Translations under genes and position numbers: made by a program
The notes under the pieces: model-generated
The model's database searches: none
Told to the model about the DNA's origin: nothing
The model's input: only the letters and a program-made list of their open reading frames with translations
Origin: Methanosarcinales archaeon
Lineage (GTDB): Archaea; Halobacteriota; Methanosarcinia; Methanosarcinales; Methanocomedenaceae
Length of the DNA: 14,325 nucleotides
Assembly: GCA_013330355.1 (NCBI GenBank)
Contig: DUIM01000117.1
Span: forward strand, 1 to 14,325
Direction of reading: 5' to 3'
Part shown: in pieces, positions 6,254-14,104 of the stretch
How the letters are laid out: every line of letters starts with the position of its first letter
How positions within the stretch are numbered: position 1 is the stretch's first letter

Positions 6254-7567
6254 TTAAATAATTATTCCTTCAATTTTTATTACGTCAAGTTCAGCAATCT
6301 TTGCTTTTGCACCAAGGTTCTCTGCAAGGTTGGGTTTTGTGCGACCTTCGTCTCCTGACACCAGTTCTTTCACATATAATCCACCCTGGCAGCCCACAAC
6401 GATCGTGGCTGACAGGCCGTCTGGTGAAAGTTCTTCCAGTTTGGTATAATGCACTTTTCGTTCCCTTACCAGATCAGCCCTTCGATGGGCTACCCTGGTG
6501 GGCGTGCTCTGCATTATCGGTGCCCGGACAATTATGTCAAGGGCAGATATAAGACTTTCCTCGGATATCTTTGCACTAAATGTCACTCTTAATCTATAAA
6601 CTTTATCTGCCTTTGCCTGTTTGATGGCTTCCACGGCCGGGTGCTCGACGTACTTCAGCCCCAGCACTTCAACTTTACCGGCAGCATAACGGTTGATCCT
6701 GTGCTGTAGCCTGGTAAGGTCAATACGTCGCTTGAGGGGTTGCACAGCCTCTACTATGAATGGCCTGCCGTCTCCCAGCATCAGGGCATCGATATCTTCC
6801 CTGCCCGCTCCGTGGAACACGGTATCTTTTGCAACTGCAGCCTTTATGACTTCGGGTCCGATCAGCTCATCCACTGATTCAAGGTACATGCGGCCGGTAA
6901 AGTTGCAGCGTGGGCAGCCTTTGCCCCTGCACTCCCGGCAGGGCCACCGGGTCTGGGGAATACCTCTTATAAGTTTGCGGTACCTGCCAAATATGTACAG
7001 TGACCGGACTTCCAGTTCTACATTGTCCTTTGCAATATCCAGCAGGGCGGTGATATGGGGGCGGTTCAGGTTGGCCCGTTTACCCAGCCTTTCTTCCAGG
7101 CGCCTGCCAACTTCCCTGTTCATTTCGGTTTTCAGGGGTTCGGCCCACTGGGTCCCTGATTCTGCCCAGAGTATTTCTTCGTTCTCCAGCAGCAGTCCGG
7201 AAGGTCGTGTACCGATGAGGAATGTATCGAACTCGTATCCTGCAAGGGCATCAAATACCTGGTCGACCCAATGGTCTAGCTGCTCAAAAAGGCCGTTGCA
7301 GACCCAGCACCTGCCCTGCGGTACGTCATGCCCCATGCTCTTGCGTGCATAGACGCTGCTGGGTGCCAGGTCCTGCAATAGGGAATCGTCAGAATTTTCC
7401 CTGAGTGTGTGGTCTGCCTCCATGGCAAGTGCCAGTTTCACGGCAGCACCCCTCTGGTCGTTGGTCAGACCTGTGGAAAGTTTGGCGAACAGGCGGCCTA
7501 TGCAGTGGTCGCATATAGGGCCTTCTCTGAGGATTGCTGATGCAGTCCTGAAAATGTGATCCATCAT
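6254..7567 (-). CDS. pus10: tRNA pseudouridine synthase Pus10
   Basis: Pus10 makes pseudouridine at positions 54 and 55 of archaeal tRNA, replacing bacterial TruB at 55. The 437-residue protein shows an N-terminal THUMP-bearing accessory domain with paired cysteines CDHC (19-22) and CWVC (87-90) that should hold zinc. A second set, CRECRGKGCPRC (210-221), adds a further metal-binding candidate. The catalytic domain carries GAGREDIDALMLGDGRPF (253-270); an aspartate in GREDID is the likely catalytic one, and GGLYVKELVSGDEGRTKP (395-412) is the conserved C-terminal motif. Start: two adjacent ATGs at 7567 and 7564 without any Shine-Dalgarno, directly after a T-run, so translation may depend on a leaderless or coupled mechanism. 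The gene heads the block with rpl21e and rpoF. The family is secure. Confidence 0.95.
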   Translation of the reverse strand: MMDHIFRTASAILREGPICDHCIGRLFAKLSTGLTNDQRGAAVKLALAMEADHTLRENSDDSLLQDLAPSSVYARKSMGHDVPQGRCWVCNGLFEQLDHWVDQVFDALAGYEFDTFLIGTRPSGLLLENEEILWAESGTQWAEPLKTEMNREVGRRLEERLGKRANLNRPHITALLDIAKDNVELEVRSLYIFGRYRKLIRGIPQTRWPCRECRGKGCPRCNFTGRMYLESVDELIGPEVIKAAVAKDTVFHGAGREDIDALMLGDGRPFIVEAVQPLKRRIDLTRLQHRINRYAAGKVEVLGLKYVEHPAVEAIKQAKADKVYRLRVTFSAKISEESLISALDIIVRAPIMQSTPTRVAHRRADLVRERKVHYTKLEELSPDGLSATIVVGCQGGLYVKELVSGDEGRTKPNLAENLGAKAKIAELDVIKIEGIII

Positions 7568-7616
7568 AAAAAAATAAATATAGATAATAGGACTGTTTCG
7601 CCCTCACTGTTGTTGA

Positions 7617-9251
7617 TTACACTTCGTAATCCTTAAGACCGGGTGCCTGTTTCGGTCCTTTTTGTTCCTTGGTGGCTGCAATTATATCATCTATACGCAG
7701 TATCATGCTGGCAGCCTCTGATGCCGAATCAATTGCCTGCAGTTTGACTTTCAGGGGCTCGACAACCCCCCCAGCTTTCATATCCTCTATTTTATTAGCA
7801 AACACATTAAGCCCGGCATACTTCTCGCCTGCCTCGTGCCTGCTCTTAAGTTCCACAAGTTTGTCAATATGGTCAAGGCCGCTGGTCTCTGCCAGGGTTG
7901 TAGGTATCACCTCAATAGCCTCAGCAAACTTATTCACAGCCAGCTGTTCCCTACCCTTCAATGAAGCAGCATATTCCCTCAGGCGCAGTGCCAGTTCGAT
8001 CTCAGGCGAACCTCCACCTGCAACAACACGCCCATCCTCAAGTACAACACCCACTACCATGAGGGCATCGTGCATGGCCCTGGCAAGGTTGTCTACCACC
8101 TGCTCAGTACCACCTCTCAGGATTATGGATATGACCTTCTTGTCAGGGCAGTCACGGATAAAGATCATCTCGCCGTTGCCTACCATGACCTCTTCCACAA
8201 CACCGGCATTACCCAGGTCATCGGAGGTCATTTCATCAAGATTGGTGATTATGCGGCCGTTGGTACACTCAGCCAGTTTTTTCAGTTGCTTGAAACTCAC
8301 CCTGTGTATCACAAAAATACCAGCTTTAGCAAGATAATGGCGTGCAAGTTCATCCACACCTTTCTTGCAGAACACAGCGTTTGCACCGCTGTTGATAACC
8401 TTATCCACAACTTCCTTAATCATTTGTTCTTCACGATCAATAAAAGCCCGCCGCTCGGTCACACCAGTAAGGGTAATTTCACTCTTGAATTCCATCGACC
8501 TTACCTCAATGGGTGTGGCAAGGATGGCAATCCTTGCATCTTCAACCCGCCTGGGCATGCTCTGGTGAGTTCGTGTCCTGTCGATGATCAGGCCTTCCAC
8601 CAGTTCGGTGTCATCCATTTCACCCTCGACCCTGCGCTCTATCCGGATATCCTTAATATCCACGGTATCCTTACCATCCACTCCAGTCTTGAGAATGGAT
8701 TTGACTGCCCTGACCACCAGTGGTGCCAGTACATTCTTGGAAGATTCAGCACCTTTACCTGTAAGGGCCGTGCCAGCGATATTGATAAGAGTATCTTCAT
8801 CATCCCCTGAGATATCAGAAGCAAGTCCTTCAAGTATCTCATGTGATTTATTTGCAGCCAAAGCGTATCCTGCAGTAATGGTGGTGCAGTGCACATTCAT
8901 ATCCAGCAGGTCTTCCGCCTTTGACAGCAGTTCCCCAGTCAATATGGCGGCTGATGTGGTACCATCACCCACTTCGTCGTCCTGGGTCTTGGCTACTTCC
9001 ACCACCATTTTGGCTGCCGGGTGTTTGATGTCCATTTCATCCAGGATGGTAGCTCCGTCATTGGTGATTGTTACCTGACCTGCCGAATTAACCATCATCT
9101 TGTCCATGCCTTTTGGACCCAAAGTCGTCCGTACAGCTGATGCGACCACCTTAGCCGCCATGATATTACCCTTCTGGGCTTCGCTGCCCGTAGTCCTCTG
9201 TGTTCCCTGTCTAAGTATCGTAATTGGCTGACCGCCTAACTGTGCTGCCAT
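7617..9251 (-). CDS. thsA: Thermosome subunit (group II chaperonin)
   Basis: The thermosome is the archaeal relative of eukaryotic CCT, a double-ring ATPase that folds proteins inside its chamber. The 544-residue subunit contains the nucleotide-binding motifs [11 protein letters not shown] (42-52), NDGATIL (64-70), GDGTTS (95-100) and AGGGSPE (411-417), and a helical-protrusion apical domain around residues 215-370. The length is standard for the core, but the C-terminus stops at KDYEV without the glycine-methionine tail common in thermosome subunits. AGGAGA at 9258-9263 precedes the ATG at 9251 by 6 bases, and a TATA box lies at 9294-9301, so the gene has its own promoter. Which paralogue (alpha, beta or gamma type) it is cannot be told from sequence alone, so the symbol is provisional. 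Confidence 0.94.
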   Translation of the reverse strand: MAAQLGGQPITILRQGTQRTTGSEAQKGNIMAAKVVASAVRTTLGPKGMDKMMVNSAGQVTITNDGATILDEMDIKHPAAKMVVEVAKTQDDEVGDGTTSAAILTGELLSKAEDLLDMNVHCTTITAGYALAANKSHEILEGLASDISGDDEDTLINIAGTALTGKGAESSKNVLAPLVVRAVKSILKTGVDGKDTVDIKDIRIERRVEGEMDDTELVEGLIIDRTRTHQSMPRRVEDARIAILATPIEVRSMEFKSEITLTGVTERRAFIDREEQMIKEVVDKVINSGANAVFCKKGVDELARHYLAKAGIFVIHRVSFKQLKKLAECTNGRIITNLDEMTSDDLGNAGVVEEVMVGNGEMIFIRDCPDKKVISIILRGGTEQVVDNLARAMHDALMVVGVVLEDGRVVAGGGSPEIELALRLREYAASLKGREQLAVNKFAEAIEVIPTTLAETSGLDHIDKLVELKSRHEAGEKYAGLNVFANKIEDMKAGGVVEPLKVKLQAIDSASEAASMILRIDDIIAATKEQKGPKQAPGLKDYEV

Positions 9252-9257
9252 TGATAT

Positions 9258-9301
9258 TCTCCTGAAATATTTTATTGAAATATTCTACTGATAATTATAA
9301 A
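9258..9301 (-). promoter_or_regulatory. Thermosome promoter, ribosome binding site and repeated motif
   Basis: On the minus strand, TTTATAAT (9301-9294) is a good TATA box and AGGAGA (9263-9258) the ribosome binding site. Between them GAAATATT (plus-strand reading) occurs at 9264-9271 and 9277-9284, exactly 13 bases apart, each nearly self-complementary as GAAATATTTC. Repeats lying between TATA and start codon suggest a regulator site, as expected for a heat-responsive chaperonin gene; this is inferred. Confidence 0.5.
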
Positions 9302-9344
9302 CCAAGTATCGGAATTCGATTTTTGTATGTTTGAACTTCTATAT

Positions 9345-10202
9345 CTAGATTGTGGTACGATCTATTTCCACACCATATATTTGTTCAGGGTTATCCTTGT
9401 GTATCTTCCAGAATACATCGTCCCCCCATTCACCAGCTAACGCAAGGGTCTTGCGGGGTATTGTCCTTGGTCCAAGCACCGCACCCGGACGCAGGGGGTC
9501 GTCAATATAGTCGGTTTCCATCATGAACCTGTCCCCCTGGGAAAGTGATTCCTTTATCATGCCCTTACCAGCAAGCACCCCGGGCCATAAGCCGCACCTG
9601 GCAAATTCGTCCACCATAGGGGGTGAAAAGTGCTTGATAACCTTCCCTGGTGTAAGCCCGGATTTTCTTGCCATATCAGCGATCTCCCTGATATTTTCCG
9701 TGGTGGCACTTTCAGTATGCAACTGCAGGGGACAGCCCGCACCCCTGGCCAGTTCCATGGCATACAGAAGTATTTCATTCGAAGCCTCCCACAATTCCGG
9801 TTCCACTTCATAATGGGGACGCCCGGATTTCATACCCACTGCCTGTCCCTCTTCTACATACTTTGCTGCCAGTTCCAGACCGGATTTCATGAGTTCGACA
9901 GTCCTGCCAAGTCCCACCCTGCCATACATCTTTGTAATAGCGGCAGGATGTACCCCCAGTACGGGAAAGGCAGTTACACCAACCTTTTTCACTTCTCCTG
10001 CCATGTGTACGGTCTCATCGAACACTTTGTGGTAATCGTCGGGATGCTGTACTGTTACACCTATGGTCCAGGAAGGTTTTGAAACTAAAAAAATATGTGT
10101 GCCACCGGCACGCTGGAACGCTTTAGCGGCTTTTACACCCTGACACCTGTGGTCAAGGTGCATATGATGATCAGTAATGGGAAAAAAAGCTTCAGTATTC
10201 AA
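9345..10202 (-). CDS. TatD-related metal-dependent hydrolase (archaeal COG1831 type)
   Basis: This 285-residue protein of the amidohydrolase superfamily has the TIM-barrel metal motifs: DHHMHLD (11-17, His13 and His15), VLGVHP (82-86, His85), LQLHTES (159-165, His162), IKHFSPP (189-195, His191) and METDYID (228-234, Asp231). It resembles the archaeal TatD-related group rather than true TatD nucleases; the substrate is unknown. A lysine, Lys125 in [11 protein letters not shown], lies where TatD proteins, as I recall, carry a metal-bridging glutamate. The start is TTG at 10202, overlapping the tbp stop as TTGA, so translation is coupled to tbp; no ATG lies upstream of the first metal motif in this frame. 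It may thus be made in ratio with TBP, though a functional link is not known. Confidence 0.85.
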   Translation of the reverse strand: MNTEAFFPITDHHMHLDHRCQGVKAAKAFQRAGGTHIFLVSKPSWTIGVTVQHPDDYHKVFDETVHMAGEVKKVGVTAFPVLGVHPAAITKMYGRVGLGRTVELMKSGLELAAKYVEEGQAVGMKSGRPHYEVEPELWEASNEILLYAMELARGAGCPLQLHTESATTENIREIADMARKSGLTPGKVIKHFSPPMVDEFARCGLWPGVLAGKGMIKESLSQGDRFMMETDYIDDPLRPGAVLGPRTIPRKTLALAGEWGDDVFWKIHKDNPEQIYGVEIDRTTI

Positions 10203-10765
10203 AGCAGTCCCAGGCCGTCCAGTTCTTCAACTATTTTATCAACAGCTGCATCTGCGTCGACTGGTTTTTTACCGCCTGTGACAACAAGCTTACCAGAGCC
10301 GAACAGCAGCATTACCACTTTTGGTTCCGCAATCCTGTAGACCAGTCCGGGGAACTGTTCGGGCTCATATTCTATATTCTCAAGTCCCAATCCGATGGCT
10401 ATGGCATTCAGGTTCAGCACAGCACCCAGGTCTGCCGATGCCACAATATTCTGGACTATGATCTCAGGATTATCCATAACATCCACACCCATGCTCTTCA
10501 GTTCGGAAAAAACCTTTTTCAGGCCGTTGTGCACGTCATCTATACTTTTGGCACCAGTGCATACAATTTTTCCACTTCCGAATATAAGGGCTGCTGTTTT
10601 TGGTTCTTTTGTTCTGTAAACTACACCAGGGAAACGTTCTTTATTGTAATCCGCACCATCCAATTGCAGTGTAATCTTGGGAAGGTCGAGAGTGGTACCG
10701 ATAGCAGTCGAGGCAACAACATTCTCAATTTTAATAGTTTTTTTAGGATCATAAATTTCGGCCAT
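10199..10765 (-). CDS. tbp: TATA-box-binding protein
   Basis: TBP recognises the archaeal TATA box and, with TFB, recruits RNA polymerase. The 188-residue saddle consists of two imperfect repeats, each with the hallmark block: [11 protein letters not shown] then [15 protein letters not shown] (45-74), and [11 protein letters not shown] then [15 protein letters not shown] (138-167). The N-terminal NVVAST (15-20) and NIVASA (106-111) strands are also paired. The frame is open up to an ATG at 10885, but that extension contains the promoter (TATA at 10799-10806) and looks non-coding; the ATG at 10765 is preceded by GTGAT, complementary to the 16S rRNA tail. The C-terminus has no acidic tail. The stop overlaps the following hydrolase start. 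The call is secure; several archaea carry more than one TBP. Confidence 0.97.
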   Translation of the reverse strand: MAEIYDPKKTIKIENVVASTAIGTTLDLPKITLQLDGADYNKERFPGVVYRTKEPKTAALIFGSGKIVCTGAKSIDDVHNGLKKVFSELKSMGVDVMDNPEIIVQNIVASADLGAVLNLNAIAIGLGLENIEYEPEQFPGLVYRIAEPKVVMLLFGSGKLVVTGGKKPVDADAAVDKIVEELDGLGLL

Positions 10766-10796
10766 TATTATCACTACAGTGCTAAGGGTATTCGAA

Positions 10797-10815
10797 CCTT
10801 TATATACTTTAAGTA
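10797..10815 (-). promoter_or_regulatory. Promoter of tbp
   Basis: The minus strand reads TATATAAA at 10806-10799 followed by GG, about 35 bases before the tbp ATG, predicting a leader of roughly 12 bases that includes GTGAT. An 11-base palindrome TACTTTAAGTA (10805-10815) overlaps the upstream edge of the TATA box where TFB contacts the DNA, so an occupying protein could block initiation. Confidence 0.6.
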
Positions 10816-10971
10816 AAGCTGCATGTGGTTTGGCTTTTCTATAATCGGGGGCAGGGGTTGTTACAATAATATTCGATTGCTCCAAACCCTTTGAGTGAGA
10901 TGTTACTTTAGCTACTTTCCTTCAATTGATGTTATTTTGGTTTTATCAATCCATCCTGAGTGATCGAAAAA

Positions 10972-11135
10972 TTTATAATAATAAACATATGCTCATCATT
11001 ATCATTATAATGATGATACACTTATATGCTATTAAACTAATGTTAAGGTAACAGGGAAAAATCGTGTAGGAAAGATTATTGCTTCCTACATAAGCTGTAG
11101 TTCAAATTTTACCCAATCAATCTAAAAAAAAGGAG
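10972..11135 (+). promoter_or_regulatory. Promoter and structured leader of the secreted-protein gene
   Basis: The 379-base gap between the divergent tbp and 11145 genes holds no other gene. TTTATAATA at 10972-10980, preceded by GAAAA, is a strong TATA/BRE candidate. A perfect 14-base palindrome, ATCATTATAATGAT at 11001-11014, falls where transcription should begin. The resulting leader of about 140 bases contains a stem TGTAGGAA/TTCCTACA (11065-11072 with 11083-11090, 10-base loop), and AGGAG at 11131-11135 sits 9 bases before the ATG. TTATAT at 11022-11027 is a second, closer TATA candidate. Confidence 0.45.
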
Positions 11136-11144
11136 AATGTAAAA

Positions 11145-11696
11145 ATGAATACAAAAATGAATAAAATGGTATTACTATCAGCGCTTACGATAGTAATTAT
11201 CGGTACAATAGGTGCTGCATTGGCTGGAGAACCGGGCGAACAAACAGTTGATTTGATCGCTGGTGGTGGTGGTGATGAAGGTCTTGACGTTGGTAATGTT
11301 ACTGTCTGGAATAACAGTGAGAATATCTTTGTTAAATTTACAACTACCGGAGATTGGTTGTTTAATGAAACGCATCTGCATATCGCAGCACAAGGAGATG
11401 TTGAAACACCAGCAGAGGAAATCCCTCAGACTAAGAAAGGAAATCCAAAACCAGGCAAATTTGATTACTCTACAGAACACGAATCATGTATCACTGAATA
11501 CACTTACGAGATATCACTTGACGATATACCAGATTCAGATATATTAGTTATTGCTGCTCATGCAGCAGTAGAATTGGAAGTAGAAGAATTGGGCGAAATA
11601 ATCATATTTGAAGAATCCGCATGGGGCAACGGCACCGAGTTCGCCGAGGACAGGAACTGGGCAATGTACTTCACATATATGATCCCATCCGAATGA
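11145..11696 (+). CDS. Secreted acidic protein of unknown function
   Basis: A 183-residue exported protein. Residues 1-27 form a Sec signal peptide: basic start MNTKMNK, a hydrophobic run VLLSALTIVIIG, and a cleavage site after ALA (25-27). The mature part is acidic and beta-rich, with four N-glycosylation sequons (Asn51, 56, 74, 162) as often seen in surface proteins of these archaea. No transmembrane anchor or C-terminal sorting motif is visible, so it is probably released or loosely bound. Segments HLHIA (77-81), GNPKPGKFDYSTEH (99-112) and SAWGNGTEFAEDRNWAMYFTY (158-178) recall a family of secreted proteins in methanogens and some bacteria whose function I do not know. AGGAG precedes the ATG by 9 bases. 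Monocistronic; base composition is AT-rich in the first half. Coding is clear; function is open. Confidence 0.85.
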   Translation: MNTKMNKMVLLSALTIVIIGTIGAALAGEPGEQTVDLIAGGGGDEGLDVGNVTVWNNSENIFVKFTTTGDWLFNETHLHIAAQGDVETPAEEIPQTKKGNPKPGKFDYSTEHESCITEYTYEISLDDIPDSDILVIAAHAAVELEVEELGEIIIFEESAWGNGTEFAEDRNWAMYFTYMIPSE

Positions 11697-11948
11697 ACCA
11701 GTAATTCAGCATTACAGGACGAGGCAAGATTTATCTAACTATCCATAATTGGTTTGATATTTCTGCTTCCCCTATTTTCTTTTTTAAAGACCTGCTTTTT
11801 AAATTTGTCCATTGACCCGCTAATCCTTTGATGCCATTTAAAACATTCACGGTTTATACATTTTATCATTCAACATTTGAACATACAAACCGGCATCAAT
11901 ATCAAGAGAAATCCAGATCATAAGTAAATTAAGGGTCATACTTATTGA
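11697..11948. other. AT-rich gap between convergent genes
   Basis: No convincing gene was seen in either direction. A pyrimidine tract around 11765-11787, with runs of T, follows the secreted-protein gene by about 70 bases and could end its transcript. There are no strong hairpins. Confidence 0.5.
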
Positions 11949-12893
11949 TCAGCATATCGAATATTTCCTGTAGCTCATTGCATCCATCCGGTTGGTATCC
12001 AGCACATCCACCAGCAGCTTCAGATCACCATCCAACGGCTGAAACTGCCTGGCAGGAGGTATCACCTTAACATCCCGTTTCACGAACACGGCCCCGCCCC
12101 GCATATTGGCACACATGTACCCCGAACTCTTCCCTGTTATGATTAGGGTGCCAGCCCGCATATCAGCAGCCGCAAACTCGCCCGCACTACCCTGAACCAC
12201 CACAGTGCCGCCTGATAGCAACGTGCCAGTGTTCATGCCCGCATCTCCTTCTATTATAATAGTGCCCTTATGCATCAGTATACCAGTGCTCAGGCTCACG
12301 TCGCCTTCCACTATGACCCTGGCATCCCGTTCACACCGCGCACCTACCGTGTCCCTGAGCACTCCATCTGCCAGCACCAGACACGGCACGTCCCCCTCCC
12401 CCATCCGGAATGAATTGCCTGTGTCAGTGAACTCATCTTCACCCAGCCCGTTATGCAGGATGTCAGTTATGGACCTGAAACACCTGTAGCCCTCCCGGTC
12501 AGGCACCACCTCGACCACGTTACCCATTGGCTGCGCCACGCTGCCTGACACATATATCCTGCCTGAAACCATGCTGATACCCATACGTGTGCCCACATCC
12601 CCGTCCACAAATATGCTGCCGGAGTCCAGAGCCAGCCCGCTGCCCCCGAAATATTTCAGGTCAACACCCAGGCTGGAACCCAGCCTGCTGCCAGCATCCC
12701 CCTTTATTCGGACATCTTTTCCCGACATTAAATGTTCGACCAGATCCCTGTAAGTAAAATGTGTACCTGCCTGCCCTTTTACGGGTTTGCCTGGGTCAAG
12801 CTCCGAACCATTATGCTGCCAATGAAAATTATATGTAAAGTCGCAAAGGCAATCCACTTGTGTAGAAATATCCAGGGTCAGCAAGTCTGTCAT
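11949..12893 (-). CDS. FwdC-like GXGXG beta-helix protein
   Basis: A 314-residue soluble protein built mainly of parallel beta-helix repeats of the GXGXG type found in the C subunit of formylmethanofuran dehydrogenase and the alpha domain of glutamate synthase. Two blocks are visible: about 60-125 (GDAGSRLGSSLG, GDVGTRMGISM, GSVAQPMGN) and 190-275 (GDVSLSTGILM, GDAGMNTGTLL, GSAGEFAAADM, GKSSGYMCANM), joined by a non-repetitive stretch. It is longer than typical FwdC (about 270) and stands alone, without fwdA, B or D nearby, so it is a paralogue rather than the enzyme subunit. Similar archaeal proteins have, as I recall, been labelled tributyrin esterase, which the sequence does not support: no Ser hydrolase motif is seen. 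Divergent from trm5 across 73 bases. The fold is confident, function unknown. Confidence 0.82.
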   Translation of the reverse strand: MTDLLTLDISTQVDCLCDFTYNFHWQHNGSELDPGKPVKGQAGTHFTYRDLVEHLMSGKDVRIKGDAGSRLGSSLGVDLKYFGGSGLALDSGSIFVDGDVGTRMGISMVSGRIYVSGSVAQPMGNVVEVVPDREGYRCFRSITDILHNGLGEDEFTDTGNSFRMGEGDVPCLVLADGVLRDTVGARCERDARVIVEGDVSLSTGILMHKGTIIIEGDAGMNTGTLLSGGTVVVQGSAGEFAAADMRAGTLIITGKSSGYMCANMRGGAVFVKRDVKVIPPARQFQPLDGDLKLLVDVLDTNRMDAMSYRKYSIC

Positions 12894-12966
12894 CCAAACT
12901 TAATTATCCGGGTTTACTTAACTATTTATCTAAATCTTTTTATCATGCAATAACATTTGGTATTCC
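12894..12966. promoter_or_regulatory. Divergent promoter region of the FwdC-like gene and trm5
   Basis: This 73-base AT-rich gap must hold both promoters. TATTTATC at 12923-12930 and CTTTTTATC at 12936-12944 are TATA-like; the first reads GATAAATA on the minus strand and is placed for the FwdC-like gene, the second suits trm5. Neither gene has a clear Shine-Dalgarno, so both transcripts may be leaderless or nearly so. Confidence 0.4.
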
Positions 12967-13983
12967 ATGAAACTGTGGGCACTCAGGGTACCCGGCAAAA
13001 TGGCAGAGGATATTCGAAGGTTGCTGCTCCAGACAGGGCAAATCCATCCAGAAGCGCAGATACGCCGGGATGATGAACACATCCTCATACCTGTGACTGG
13101 AAAGCTTGGGCCGGACGAACTGGCAGTACTGTCCGGTGCCGGTGAAAATATTACCGTCATTGAAGCAGAATTTGAATCCAAACGTAAAAAGCCGTCACTT
13201 GAAGATATATTGGGATTCACACCTGGCTTTGACGTGATCGGCGATATTGCCATAATTGATGCTGATGACACTGATGCAACACGTATTGCAAAGGCTTTAA
13301 TGGAGTACCGGAAAAGCATTAATGTGGTGCTGGGGGCACTGAGCCCGGTTGAAGGTGAGTTCAGGACCCGGCAGTGGGTGGTACTGACGGGCGAACACAG
13401 GACCCATACTGTGCATAAGGAACACGGCTGCCGCTATAATGTGGACCTTGCCTGTGCCTATTTCTCAGCCAGGCTTGGAACGGAGCGTAAAAGGGTGGCT
13501 GACATGGTGAAGCCGGGGCAGTATGTGGTGGACCTGTTCGCAGGTGTGGGCCCGTTTAGCATCCTTATAGGAAAGAGCGTACCAGGGGCCAGTGTGATGG
13601 CAGTGGATAAGAACCCCGGGGCTGTCAAGCTATTGCGTGAGAATATTCGCCTAAACCGGCTGGAAAATGTAACGGCAGTGGAAGATGATGCAAGACATGC
13701 GGCAGTGAATATGAAGCATTCGGCAGACCATGTTATTATGAACCTGCCCCAGTCTGCCAGGGAGTTTTTGGATTGCGGCATACTGGTGGCAAAGAGTGGG
13801 TGTGTGGTGCATTTTTATGATATCACGCATGAGGATGACTTTTACGGGACCTCGTGGGAACTGATACAGGAAGCTGCAGCGCGTGTTGGGGGAACGGTGG
13901 AATGTGTGGGAAAAAGGATTGTGAGGTCGTATGCTCCATACCAGTATAATGTGTGTATTGAGTTTCGGGTGATTGGAGATTAG
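12967..13983 (+). CDS. trm5: tRNA (guanine37-N1)-methyltransferase Trm5
   Basis: Trm5 adds a methyl group to N1 of G37, next to the anticodon, which prevents +1 frameshifting; it is unrelated to bacterial TrmD. The 338-residue product matches Trm5b length. An N-terminal D1-like domain (about 1-80) is followed by the FDVIGDIAII strand (88-97), the catalytic-region motif VEGEFRTR and GEHRTHTVHKEHG (142-154) with Arg145, and GTERKR with Glu173, matching the essential Arg and Glu of the Methanocaldococcus enzyme. The SAM domain shows VVDLFAGVGPFSI (187-199), an acidic Asp214 and MNLPQSAREF (258-267), the NLP motif. ATG at 12967 is the natural start since homologues begin MKLWALRVP-like. It has no Shine-Dalgarno. 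Transcription probably ends at the AT-rich hairpin just downstream. The identification is secure. Confidence 0.95.
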   Translation: MKLWALRVPGKMAEDIRRLLLQTGQIHPEAQIRRDDEHILIPVTGKLGPDELAVLSGAGENITVIEAEFESKRKKPSLEDILGFTPGFDVIGDIAIIDADDTDATRIAKALMEYRKSINVVLGALSPVEGEFRTRQWVVLTGEHRTHTVHKEHGCRYNVDLACAYFSARLGTERKRVADMVKPGQYVVDLFAGVGPFSILIGKSVPGASVMAVDKNPGAVKLLRENIRLNRLENVTAVEDDARHAAVNMKHSADHVIMNLPQSAREFLDCGILVAKSGCVVHFYDITHEDDFYGTSWELIQEAAARVGGTVECVGKRIVRSYAPYQYNVCIEFRVIGD

Positions 13984-14016
13984 AATTTCCAATTTGAGAT
14001 TTTATTTTTGAATCAT

Positions 14017-14035
14017 AAAAAATCAGATTTTTTTT
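14017..14035 (+). terminator. Probable trm5 terminator
   Basis: AAAAAATC at 14017-14024 is complementary to GATTTTTT at 14026-14033, and the T-run extends to eight. A T-tract 34 to 52 bases after the trm5 stop fits archaeal intrinsic termination, which relies mainly on U-runs. Confidence 0.55.
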
Positions 14036-14054
14036 ACCCGTTTTTCATTTTTAA

Positions 14055-14104
14055 ACCGCCGATTAAGGAGAGAGCGGTTACCCGCTCCCTCCTTAATCGG
14101 CGGT
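14055..14104. repeat. Strong GC-rich hairpin with a 4-base loop
   Basis: The arms 14055-14077 and 14082-14104 are 23 bases each and pair at 22 positions (single A-C mismatch at 14071/14088) around TTAC. It is followed by a T-rich stretch at 14109-14116, giving the form of a bacterial-style terminator, and preceded by T-rich DNA as well. The length and perfection exceed what a terminator needs, so a dispersed repeat (MITE- or REP-like) is the alternative. Confidence 0.75.

Noticed and set aside
6693..7352. Open frame of 219 codons on the plus strand
   Set aside because: It is antisense to pus10 and rich in Ser, Arg and Leu, as expected from a shadow frame.
8070..8810. Open frame of 246 codons on the plus strand
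   Set aside because: It lies antisense within the thermosome gene, has no domain I recognise and reflects the codon pattern of the real gene.
10766..10885. N-terminal extension of TBP by 40 residues
   Set aside because: The stretch contains the TATA box and leader of tbp, and the extra residues do not resemble TBP.
11949..12893. Tributyrin esterase label for the FwdC-like protein
   Set aside because: No serine-hydrolase nucleophile motif or alpha/beta hydrolase pattern is visible; GXGXG beta-helix repeats explain the sequence.
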